NCBI GenBank assembly: GCA_032718475.1
Contig: JAUCBJ010002899.1
Span: 1 to 64,000, forward strand
Reading direction: 5' to 3'
Origin: Nemertoderma westbladi
Lineage: Eukaryota > Xenacoelomorpha > Nemertodermatida > Nemertodermatidae
DNA: 64,000 nt
Shown here: positions 54,537 to 64,000 of the stretch, piece by piece
Position numbering within the stretch: the first letter of the stretch is position 1
How the letters are laid out: the number at the start of each line of letters is the position of its first letter
The notes under the pieces: generated by a model
What the model was told of the DNA's origin: nothing
Databases searched by the model: none
What the model saw: only the letters and a program-made list of their open reading frames with translations
Position numbers and translations under genes: made by a program

Positions 54537-55590
54537 ACGATTTTGACATGCTAATAACTTTGTCGGATTTAAAGCTGCCAAGTTGAAAATTTGTAGGTAT
54601 CAATGTGAGCAAAAGTTGAGATTTTTGAGAGACTTTCAGACACCATCAGTGCAATGGTCTCCCGCTAGAGGGCCACATGTCTAAACATTAAATGCCCTCC
54701 CATTTCTTTGCTTTTAATCCGTTTAAGCTGAAACTTGGCAGATATGTATTAGACCATTAGCTGTGACTTTCAAAGGAGGCGAATCCATCTGCAGTTCTCC
54801 AGTCTGCCGCTAGAGGCCCAAAGGTCTGAAAGTGAAATCGTTGTCGTCGTTACGATTTTGACATGCTAATAACTTTGTCGGATTTAAAGCTGCCAAGTTG
54901 AAAATTTGTAGGTATCAATATGAGCTAAAGTTGAGATTTTTGAGAGACTTTCAGACACCATCAGTGCAATGGTCTCCCGCTAGAGAGCCACATGTCTAAA
55001 CATTAAATGCCCTCCCATTTCTTTGCTTTTAATCCGTTTAAGCTGAAACTTGGCAGATATGTATTAGACCATTAGCTGTGACTTTCAAAGGAGGCGAATC
55101 CATCTGCAGTTCTCCAGTCTGCCGCTAGAGGGCCAAATGTCTGAAAGTGAAATCGTTGTCGTCGTTATGATATTGACATGCTATGCTTATAACTTTGTCG
55201 AATTTAAAGCTGCCAAGTTGAAAATTTGTTTTGTTGAAAATCAGTTCAACAGTCACCCGCTATAGGACTACTTTATGCCTGAAAGTGAATAGATTCTCCC
55301 GTCTCATTGATTTTAATCAGTTTAAGCTGAATCTTGCCATATATTCTGGACCTAATGCTGCGTCTTTGTGGGGGGGGGGGGGAGATTTAATCGGTCTGCC
55401 GCTATACGACGAAATTTCTGAAAGTGAGATCCGTCTCTCATTTCGTTATCCGTTATTCAAGATGAAACTTGGCCGATGTACGTATGTACTATTCATCCAT
55501 ATGCTGTGTCTTTGTGGGGCTGGAGACCCTAATCCATCTTCAGTTCTCACTATACCGCTAGAGTCAGAAATGTCTGAATAGAAATGAAAG
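54471..55590. repeat. 315-bp tandem repeat, three units
   Basis: Landmark TTACGATTTTGACATGC occurs at 54535 and 54850, and a variant at 55165, a 315-bp period. Units 1 and 2 are nearly identical; unit 3 is diverged and extended. Inside the units a CCGCTAGAGG...TCTGAAAGTGAA element recurs, so the unit itself is an older duplication. A 13-base G run lies at 55370-55382. Confidence 0.9.
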
Positions 55591-56019
55591 AGGTAAAAAG
55601 TGATTAGGCGAAATCTGCTTAAAATTTGCTAATACAGTAATACTTTCGAATTAGTACTTAAATTAAATTTAAGTCACGTGCTGCGCGAAGGCCCCATTTC
55701 GTGTATATGTTATAGTTTGTCCGGATCTGCTCTGCTTGCCCATTGTCAACGTTCTGCCCGCTCAACCAGATCCCCCAGTGGCCAGTGTGCACATGAGTCA
55801 ATGTGGTTTACCTCCCAAACATCTAGAAATCTTTTACAATGATCACTTCTGAATGAATGATGGTCATTGATTTGCAATAACCTCATTAGGTGGCCCCATT
55901 TCTAAAAATAGTTATTGTATTTGATTTTTGACTGTGACTGATTTTTCTTTTGGTGTGGGACTGCAAATAATATAGTTAGATGCACAGTATTCTATTCATA
56001 GGTAAAACTTGATTGGGTA
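55591..56019. other. no gene seen
   Basis: Contains the CTGCGCGAAGGCCCCA string near 55680, shared with about 41140. No coding frame is supported. Confidence 0.5.
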
Positions 56020-56690
56020 TAAATTTTATTCTAAAAAATCCATTGACAGTCTATTCCACTTAATCTCGAACATGGTGTTATCCATAGATCCAGGGTTTGG
56101 GTCGTTCCGTTTGAATTGTTCATATTTGTTACATACTTCATGTACCAATTGTTTTGGAAATTTTATCCTATTCAATTCACGACCTTTTTGCACAATGGAG
56201 TAGTACGTTCTATTCCTTGATGGCCATTGTTATGAATGTATTCAATTCTTTTTCGAATGACCACTGTCATGGGAGCCCTATTGGCATGTTGCAGAACATT
56301 TGTTTTCTCTTGCATGTGGCCCATTGCAACAAGATGGTTTGTATTTTTATTTTCAGTATCATCCTTTTCTTTACTACTTAACACCAACCAGTGAGGTGGA
56401 AGTCTGGTAAGTTTATCAGCTAGATTCTCCCCCGAAAGAATGCCCTGAAAATAATTAAACAATTAAAAAAATTATTAATATATATTTAAAAAAAAAACAA
56501 TTAGTTTATACTCTTTAATTAATTATCCACTTAAATCTAGTTTCCTCGCTTGACCTTTAGTTCTTGCTCTATTACAATCGTGGAATACTTCTTTAATCCA
56601 ATTATAAGCTGTGGCAGAGTCATTGATCCCTTCAATAGCAGCATCATGTTCAGGTTCATTTATGTGCCTTGTATCATTTACTTAACATGA
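56020..56690 (-). pseudogene. LTR-retrotransposon pol fragment (integrase region)
   Basis: The frame 56462-56172 has GENLADKLTRLPPHW, an RNase H-end pattern (N-AD-L-R), then IEYIHNNGHQGIERT, the first half of an H2C2 integrase finger. After a frame break the match goes on to about 56020 with CNKYEQFKRNDPNP and WNRLSMDF, like the second half of the finger and the first aspartate of the core. A separate open stretch at 56535-56690 (AYNWIKEVFHDCNRAR) may belong to the same gene. Gypsy-like rather than BEL; fragmentary and dead. Confidence 0.5.
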
Positions 56691-56790
56691 GTGTGATATG
56701 TCCTCTGCTGTTATCCACAGATTTATTTATCACCACTCTCCTTGCAGTGGAACTTGCATCCGTACACACCTCTCCTGTGTATGGTAGGCA

Positions 56791-57128
56791 TCAAACTTCG
56801 CCCGCGAGAAAGCTTCGCCCACATCCAATCATCGCCCGGAGCAATCTTTGCCCTCAAAATGAGCAACTATTGCCTGGTGGAAGGAATCCTTCGCCCACAA
56901 GCAATCTTCGCCCTCGAGCAACCTTCGCCCATTAAATAATTATTGTTTTGGTTAGAAAAATCCGTCTCTGTAACCTGCTCCTTTCCATCAATTTGTAACT
57001 AATATATTTACTTACACAAATCGTAATGGGCGAAAGTAGCTTGTGGGCAAAGATTGCCGTGTTCACGAAGGTTGGATGTAGGCAAATATTTGATGCGGGT
57101 GAAAGTTGGATGCGGGTGAAGATTGCAC
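56791..57128. mobile_element. foldback-type element
   Basis: The left arm (56791-56931) consists of about eight copies of a 16-18-bp unit around AATCTTCGCCC. The right arm (57025-57128) is made of the same unit in reverse complement (GGGCGAAGATT). The arms are separated by about 93 bp of AT-rich spacer. Terminal arms made of short tandem repeats are typical of foldback transposons. No transposase is present. Confidence 0.65.
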
Positions 57129-58327
57129 CCAACCCTCCTGTACCGGTTGTATCTATCACCGACTCACCATTTTACAGGGTCACCATGTTTAAATTTTTCA
57201 ATGGTCTCCTTTATCATACTTTTTACATAATTGTTCACTATTTCAACCCATCCAATGCCTGTGCAGCTATGTTGAATCCAGTCACAATATGGTCTAAACC
57301 AACCAGCTACAAGATAATGTCCAATTTATTTACCACAAATGGAATGAAACACTCATCGAGTTAATTTTTCTGGATGTTCCTCTAGAATTGTGTTACAGCA
57401 GTGGTTGGCTCAGCTCTGACTGTCGACTGTTAAGGCTGTTTTCTTCGTACTCGCTAGCTTAGACGCTATATGGTTGTCGTGGACTGGTTGAATGAAAGGT
57501 TGTTTTTGTTCTCTTGTTGTATAATATGTGTATAACTGAGCAACTGGATAGCAACTGACAATATAAATAATAGACTCAGACTGGTATCCTATGTATAGCT
57601 GAAACTAGAGCTAGAGCTGCTAATTAGCTCTCTCACTAGCCTGATATTTATTCCAGCCAATATTTGTAAATTGGCCCCCAACCCACTTTGTAATTGGAGC
57701 GCATAGAAGACTGGGTCCATTAACAAACATCCTGCCATTTCAGAATTTATGTGCTCCAAGCTCACCTCATTCGCAGCTCGTCCCGTGCGGCAACCTTCCA
57801 TAACACGTTGTGGGGTCTTCGAGCTGCACGAGCACGTGTTCAAATGTTCAATGACTGAGCAGCGACTAATTAACAAATTGATGAGAGATTCATTGACCAG
57901 CTACTGTACAGACATACCAATATTGTGACAAATATTTTAGTTTAATGTTTGATTCAATTAAAGGCACAAATTAAAAAGGCTACAAATATACAGGGGTGAA
58001 TAAGTAAATTAGTCACCCATTAATAGGTAGACAAATATAAATTCCAATCTATATAAATTTTTAAATTCAGTAGTGTGCGTGTGTTGTGTATTGATTCCGT
58101 AGATTTCATGTTGAAATAGCGTTCATTAATTCAATTTCTATGTAATTATTCAGGCATACTAATACCCTCTTTAAATTAGTTCGTGTGTGTTAAGTGTGTA
58201 AGATTTAATTGTTTCGGCACGATCGCAAATGTCGCAAACTTCGGGAATTTTTTCTACAATTTTGACTCCTTAGGCAAAAGGGTGCCGAATGAGATTCAAA
58301 CCTTTTTTTTGTGTTTTTGAGTGCTTT
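57129..58327. other. no gene seen
   Basis: Mixed-composition non-coding sequence. Short frames (57589-57876 minus, 57026-57364 plus) have no recognisable content and partly overlap the foldback arm. Confidence 0.5.
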
Positions 58328-59415
58328 TTTATATTAGTGAATGTTCTAGAACCTTAGAAGATTTTTTATGGTATAATGCTAGTATTTTTTACTAGCTAGT
58401 AATAAGCTACACCAATCTAATGAAGTGCGCGATGTCGTAGGTGATTTAGCGGCCTTGGCATTCGGACCTCGAAATGTTATTCAGGAGCCGATGGTAAACG
58501 AGCGAGGCGCCGTGGATGTAACAGCTGGTCTTCGGTGTGATGTAGGGGTTCGGGGTGTTTTCAACCCACAGACTCAGGCGTTGATTGATATTAGGTTGGT
58601 TAACCTTGACGCCGAGTTATACTTGGGTCGCACCCCGATGTAAGTCCTCGAGTCTGCTGAAGACCAGAAGATCAGGCTGTATGCCGAGTCGGCTTGGGCT
58701 CGTCGGGCGGACTTTGCTCCTTTCGTTGCATCCTGTGATGGAGTGCTGGAGCCCCACGCGGATAAGATCCTGCGGATAATCGCTCACCGACTCCATCGTT
58801 CCTGGCAGCGCCCCTACAGCACAGTCATGGGGTGGGTCCGTCGTCGGGTCCAATTCGCAATTCTTCGAGGAGCTTCCCACTGCATCCGAAGCTCTAGAAT
58901 GAAGTGGCGAAGCGGACTTGGTCTCGAGGATGGCGCAGGACTTCCGGTACCCCCTATAGATATAAATGGATAACCGAGCTACCACAATTATGATTCTACT
59001 ATTGGTTACAACATTATCACCTTCAGCTACCGAGGCGGGAAACTTTGTGGCTGAAGAGGAGAGTCACTTGTTCCTTATGAGTCTAAATAAAACTTCCCCT
59101 TCGTTCCGGGTCATAAAGCACTCTCCAATCAAATGCTCAGACTCAGATACCATTAGCTAAATGAACAATGCCAGTATTACTTAATTGTCAGGTGTCAAAG
59201 CGGGTGATAATTATTAGTTACATATATTATTCGTTTTCATTTTTGGGAATTATTTTGGTCATTAATATATTCTTCAACAGTTTAATCTGAAATATCATGG
59301 ACTTTCACATTTTTTTATAATTTCAAAAAATACTAGCTAGCAAAAAAACACTAGCTATCATAAAATACATATCTACTAATGTTCTAGAACTTTCACCAAT
59401 ACCAAAAAAAATAAA
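58328..59415. repeat. inverted repeats of about 85 bp enclosing a pol-like fragment
   Basis: Left copy 58328-58412 and right copy 59324-59415 are inverted and about 80% alike, sharing GTTCTAGAAC and CTAGCTAGTA. Between them lies the pol-like frame at 58418-58973. The unit may be a small transposon, or the ends of an element with inverted terminal repeats. Confidence 0.5.
58418..58973 (+). pseudogene. retroelement C-terminal domain fragment
   Basis: One frame through 58640 (GDLAALAFGPRNVIQEP, RCDVGVRGVF, LIDIRLV), a TAA stop near 58640, then the continuation ADFAPFVASCDG, YSTVMGWVRRR, FAILRGA and SSRMKWRS. This arrangement resembles a domain at the C-terminus of some reverse-transcriptase polyproteins. 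The D...DIR spacing could be a restriction-like nuclease core. There is no start codon and no RT, so it is a truncated relic. The family assignment is tentative. Confidence 0.4.
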
Positions 59416-59483
59416 AAAATCTAAAAAAGGATTGGTGAAAAAATGGCTGGGGTGTCGACAGGGCGAAGTAGGGACCGTGTTGC

Positions 59484-59605
59484 TTAACCCCTTACAGCCT
59501 ATGACGTCCACTGCAGGTCACCATGGACAGCGCTAAGACGTGCAGTGGACGTCATGCTGGAATACATGGCAAAAAATCCATTCTGTACTGTAGATAGGCT
59601 GTAAT
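59484..59605. repeat. TTAA-bounded hairpin, piggyBac-like end
   Basis: A perfect 15-bp inverted repeat (59501-59515 and 59541-59555, ATGACGTCCACTGCA) with a 25-base loop. It is preceded by TTAACCCC at 59484-59491. TTAA plus a C run and a GACGTC-containing subterminal repeat recalls piggyBac-type ends. No second TTAA end was identified. Confidence 0.35.
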
Positions 59606-59663
59606 GTAGACTGTATTATTAGTGTTAGGTATATGGCGTAATGCCAACCACAGTACAGTAGTA

Positions 59664-60058
59664 CAGACTGACAGAAAGACCGATATCCAGACAGACTAGA
59701 TTTTTTTAAACGTGAAAACTGACATCTGAAATGAAATCAGCACCCATTAAAACCCCCATAGCGAGAATGTTAGTTAGTTTGTATTATTTTTTAAGTTTTG
59801 ACAAACTGACTGACTGACAGAAAGACCGACAAACAGACAGACTAGATTTATGTAAACCTGGAAACTGACATCAGAAATGAAATCAGCACCCCTTAAAATC
59901 CCCATAGCGAGAATGTTAGTTAATTTGTATTCTTTTTATGTTTTGACAGACTGACTGACAGAATGACCGACAGACAGACAGACTAGATTTATGTAAACGT
60001 GAAAACTGACATCAGAAATGTAATCAGCACCCCTTAAAACCCCCATAGCGAGAATGTT
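59664..60058. repeat. tandem repeat, three units of about 143 bp
   Basis: Landmark GACTAGATTT at 59694, 59840 and 59981. Each unit contains a GACTGACAGA-rich part and a conserved block AATCAGCACCC...CCCCATAGCGAGAATG. Non-coding. Confidence 0.88.
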
Positions 60059-61430
60059 AACGACAAGTTTTAATTATTAACCCTATTTCGTAAGATATAT
60101 TATAAAACATTTATTTATTAATAATGCAATATTTGAATAACCAGATAACGGAAAGACAAACCGAATTGAAACTTTTAATTACTAATAATAATTGTGGCGA
60201 GAGGGGATTGGGAATCAAGGATATATGTTATGTTATGGAGCACGCGTTGCTAGGCACAGGCAAATGAATTGCTGTCTGTCTGAGATGTATTGAAGGAGCA
60301 CTATTCCGGGTATTCCTTCTACTAGACTACTACAGTTAGGCCATTATGTACTTATAACAACTGTTCGTTGTAAGACCTTTTACTAATTAAAGCCTTATAA
60401 TCCGTGCTGAATGAAAATAGCAGTCCTTGTGTACTAGCCAAGGCGTCCTTGGACGCCTATGGGGGAGAATGGAATCAGCGTATGAATTTACAATTTACAT
60501 GTTTAAATCAATTAAAAAGTACATTTATTAACGCAAATCACATGAAAAAATTAAAAACTATATGTATGAGGGATGTATGTAAACTGTATGGGGATTCCAG
60601 ATATCTATTTTTGGTGCAAAATAACTTTAATCGTATGTCGCTAAATAATTAATTTCCACGGAGAGACAGTTCAAAATGACTCAACCATACAATTTAGCTG
60701 AAGATATTAACTTCGATTATGGCTTCCGACATTTATGGCTATCGACACACTGACACACACACAGACTTTTGAAAACGGCCATAGTATAATTATATCAGTT
60801 CGCTGATGGCACGCCATTCGTGTCTCGCTCCACACAACATGGCAACCTTCCACAACGCAGCAATCTATCTTGCTGGAGGAATTCAATCGGGCACCTGAGT
60901 TCCATGAGGTGAATTTCGAGATGATTGGCACCCATTTGGTTCTCAGTTGCCTTCTTTCTATTAATGGGAATGCTGGTGGGCCTTCTGGTCTCAATGTCCA
61001 GGGATAGAACTACTTAGTGACTCGATTCCAAGGAGACTCTTCCAAACTTTGTTCGAATATCGCAGCTTATTATATATTTATATAATTTAGGCTGGACACA
61101 TATACTGGTAGTCAGTGATTAATATCGGTCTGCTGTAATACTGTTCTATTTAATATATCAGTATACCAGTGTCTACCAGTGTATACCAGTATTTAATAAT
61201 TGTTATATAACAACTATATTATATAGAGTAGCAATATTAAGTAACTATAGGACTGACAGTTGATACTGGTTAATATTAGACTTACTTTTAACAGTTGTGA
61301 TTGTAATAGGCATTTAGCTACGATCTTAGAGCATCTTAGAACAGACAATCTGTGAGCCAGATAGCAGTCTAGAAAAGACCTGAGCGTGGTCTAAGACCTC
61401 GCTAAGGTCTGTCTGGGGGCCGGTTGGGAA
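60059..61430. other. no gene seen
   Basis: AT-rich. TATACCAGT-type repeats at 61135-61195. Minus frame 60994-60707 contains no recognisable domain. Confidence 0.45.
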
Positions 61431-61597
61431 GCCGATACAGGCAGCGACGCCCGCTAGGCTTTGTTATTATCGATAGACACCGATTGACAGAGGAAGACCT
61501 TAGTATTAAGGAGAGATATACGCAAACTCTACAATCGTTTCTTGATAGTTTGTTGAGCGGTGACGCTAGTCAACCTACTACTACTAGGATCGGCATG
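61431..61597 (+). pseudogene. accessory ORF 1, third copy (fragment)
   Basis: Shares the upstream string GGCAGCGACGCCCGCT with the other two copies. From 61484 it carries the start of the ORF (ERYTQTLQSFLDSL, GDASQPTTT). The ATG is changed to TTG and a few codons are missing. It is cut off at about 61597, where LINE sequence begins. A degenerate 3' end of the BEL family. Confidence 0.7.
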
Positions 61598-62846
61598 CTG
61601 CATTGCAGCTGCATTTTTAAGAATGCTGTGCCGGCTTGTCAACAAAATTGCACCGCCACAACTCCCTATCACCCATGACATTTGCTAGATCATCCGCATC
61701 TTTAAGGTCAGTGTCCTTTAAGATGCGTCTCAAGAAAGTCATGGGCTGTCCACCATGCTTATTCACTCCATGAGGCTGCCAAAGTACAAGATTATGCACT
61801 GGCTGGTCCTCGCGGCGAAAGCAATGTCCTGCAAAGCGGAGGCGATTTTGTTCTAGTGTCAAGTTTGGGGGAACCAATGAGACACCTCCAATGTTATATA
61901 GTGTCTGGTTGGAGATGTGTGCATTGTACTTGACACAATGAACCAGGCGTAGCATTTTGTGAATGTGCCATCCAGAGATTACAGTTAGCGTTTAGCAGTT
62001 AGCAGTTAGAGCCCAGCATGGACTCCCATAGAGGAGTACTGGAACTACTGTATTTGAAGGTCCTCACCTGACTTCCGGATCCTTGATCCCAGGTAACAGA
62101 AGTCGTCCACATGCTCAAGCATACCATCCTTTGAGCTTATGCTCATCCGATCAGAGACTTTCAAAGTTAACTGTCAAAATTGTTACTGTCAAACTGTCAA
62201 AAATATTGTATAGCTTTGCAGCAATCGAGATCAATGAGATTCCCCGAAAAGAACCATAGAGTGTTAGGTTGCCCTTCTTGGGAACTGGCACCAACTTATT
62301 TGTTTTCATTTCTTGTGGGACTCTTGTTGTTCGGTACATGTCTACTATGATGGGATAGATGAGCTTTAAACACTCAGTTATTTTAAAGACCTCAGGGGGA
62401 ACACCATCTACTCCACTGGCACGATTGGTCTTAATGCTCTTTGCAGCAGCCTTCAGACTCAGAAACTTTTACTTCTATAAAGTTATCAGGCAATACCCTG
62501 TCATTATTGAGGAGCTTTTCAAAGTGGGTCTTCCAACCATTGAGGCGATCGGCTGGTGATTCAGCCTTAACCTTGGTGGTTGGTTGGCTTTTCCGCCCAG
62601 TAAGCAAGTTGATCGATTTCCATGCCTGGGATGATTGCCTGCTGTCGTCGGCATCATTGATGGCATCAACCTGTTGGTCTATTAGCTCCTGTAGATTAAC
62701 AGAGTACTGCCTGTTCATGGACCTAGATGCAGCCTTAACTGTATTCTTGGCCGCTGTAGTCTGTTTGAGTCGGGACTCTTTCTGCACCTTATATAGGTCA
62801 TTTCGGCACTTCTGGATTTTGTTGTCAGTCCAGGGGGCCCTTTTTC
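61598..62846 (-). pseudogene. LINE fragment, internally deleted
   Basis: Same family as 44656-46040. The N-terminal linker (62787-62431: DDSRQSSQAWKSINLLTGRK, RLNGWKTHFEKLL) is followed by a short RT start (62339-62151: TNKLVPVPKKGN, FRGISLISIAAKLYN). A deletion of the RT core follows, then the C-terminal part (61955-61617: RLRFAGHCFRREDQP, LANVMGDRELWR). Confidence 0.75.
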
Positions 62847-62852
62847 TGTTTC

Positions 62853-63540
62853 GAGAGTATATATATATATATGTTTATTGACAGATATTTTGAGTGAAAT
62901 AACCAGGTACAAATACAAATACAAATAATCCTGAGAAGGGTAATTACATACAATGTAAACAAAACAATAAATGTCCATTAAGAATAATAATACAGGCACT
63001 TAATGAAAAGAAAATTTAAATACTATGTAAGATAATATATATGATAATATAGATAATAAAGCATTTCCTAATTTAACTAAACATCTCTTGAATCTTGTAA
63101 CAATAAGCACATAAGCTAGCCAATTTCACTTTAGGGCAACTAAATAAATCATGGATATAGTTATAATTATCAAAACCAAAATTAGACCTTAAAATAGCAG
63201 TATACCGACAACGAAGCAAAACATGTTCTTCATTTTGCACTGAGCTTAAATCACACGAACATACTCGGTCTTCGGATGGGATACGAGCCCATCTTCCTTT
63301 CTCACTAGCTAAGTTATGTGAGAAGGTGCGATATCGAGTAAATGCAGTGCGATGAAAGTCGGGAATATAGGCGGTACTACTTAAATAAATATCATGCACA
63401 CCTAATTTAGGATTTAGTATACTACGATATAACTGAAACTTAGTAGCTGTAATTGGTTTAGCTAAAACTTTTAATCTTACTGCACTTAGAGATACTGAGG
63501 AAAAGTTAATATTGGTTGATTCACTTAGTAAGCAATACAG
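62853..63540 (-). pseudogene. LINE 3' end with CCHC-type finger
   Basis: Frame 63399-63073, open further upstream to about 63540. Typical C-terminal LINE motif: ARIPSEDRVCSCD, then NEEHVLLRC, a C-x-C...H...C finger. The 3' UTR ends in an AT microsatellite (62860-62874) directly against the LINE at 61598-62846, so it appears nested in or next to that copy. Confidence 0.65.
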
Positions 63541-64000
63541 GAACTGTTTCTGCAGCTGCTAACTTAACTGCTTATGTGAAAGCAGTATAGCCCTCACAGT
63601 GATCTGCCGCCTCAGAGGCAAGGACCTCATACCTGGCAAATACCACACCCTGGTTTGCCTTTCCACAGGGTGGGTGTCGCAGTGGAGTCAGATATGAGGC
63701 CCATCACCCATATCTACTGCAGCGCACATTACCCACCATTGGCTGTGCAGCTCATCTGCTGGGTCATGCCCTGTACCCCTGCTGCCAGGTGCAGGTCGCA
63801 GTGAAGTGTACTCAGAGTGGATATGAGAACACTCTACTCCTGACGAGCCATTGGCAGATCACCATCTGCTTGGCCAGGCCATATACCCCTGCAGCCAAGT
63901 ATATGGGTCCTTAATCCAGGACCAACGGCGTCCTTATCCCAGAACGATGGGGGTCCTAGTTACAGGACCAGATTTGCCCTAGTAATAGGGTTTATGCAGC
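63541..64000. repeat. GC-richer dispersed or tandem repeat
   Basis: Two diverged units of about 112 bp start with CCATTGGC at 63736 and 63848, and a GGTCCT...AGGACCA motif repeats at about 63905-63975. Composition differs from the neighbours. No coding frame; it runs off the window. Confidence 0.5.

Noticed and set aside
54395-54586. Arginine-rich 63-codon ORF
   Set aside because: Translation of a GTC microsatellite.
60404-60652. 82-codon plus-strand ORF
   Set aside because: AT-rich chance frame without motif or a recognisable coding pattern.
63541-64000. tRNA or tRNA-derived SINE head
   Set aside because: I looked for A and B box patterns and cloverleaf pairing and could not support them.

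Overview
The window looks like nuclear DNA of an invertebrate metazoan. It is AT-rich, has no operons, and is dominated by retroelements (BEL/Pao LTR elements and at least five LINE fragments). It also holds satellites, foldback-type repeats and one credible host gene, a type II membrane protein with a fibrinogen-related domain (FReD). FReD genes and BEL/Pao elements are common in marine invertebrates, but nothing here fixes the phylum.

Layout. 1-3263: 3' part of one BEL-family element (three small accessory reading frames, then an LTR). 3264-17012: a largely intact BEL/Pao element, with gag-protease at 3722-7870 and RT/RNase H/integrase at 7949-12082. It is followed by an unusual block of three same-frame ORFs (12837-16517), the middle one with three CCHC zinc knuckles. 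17013-20560: non-coding, with a promoter-like TATA region and a minus-strand gag relic. 20584-24143: another BEL gag split by a 5'-truncated LINE (21064-23633). 24765-38510 (minus): a second BEL element with near-identical LTRs (six differences seen over about 958 bp). Its reverse transcriptase is deleted and part of pol is duplicated around a misplaced LTR piece. 39771-40940: solo LTR with a perfect 5-bp target duplication. 42426-44446 (minus): FReD membrane protein gene interrupted exactly at an AGGT by a LINE. 44656-46040, 61598-62846 and 62853-63540: further LINE fragments. 47561-54050: a 26-bp tandem repeat of about 250 copies beside an olfactomedin-like coding stub. 54471-60058: several tandem, foldback and inverted-repeat structures. 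61431-61597: a third copy of the accessory ORF.

Main points. (1) The LINE in the FReD gene fills the whole space between a GT donor and an AG acceptor and keeps the reading frame if spliced; it may be an intron created by a retrotransposon. (2) The 13-kb BEL-type unit carries eight copies of a roughly 18-bp palindrome, seen nowhere else in the window. It also has strong enrichment of GTAAGT and three single in-frame stop codons separating long open frames, which suggests readthrough or C-to-T decay. (3) A conserved set of small accessory frames next to the LTR recurs in three places.

All homology calls are by eye, without database searches. Element boundaries are firm for the LTRs at 24765-25919 and 39771-40940, fair for 2031-3263 and 37553-38510, and unresolved for the right end of the first element.
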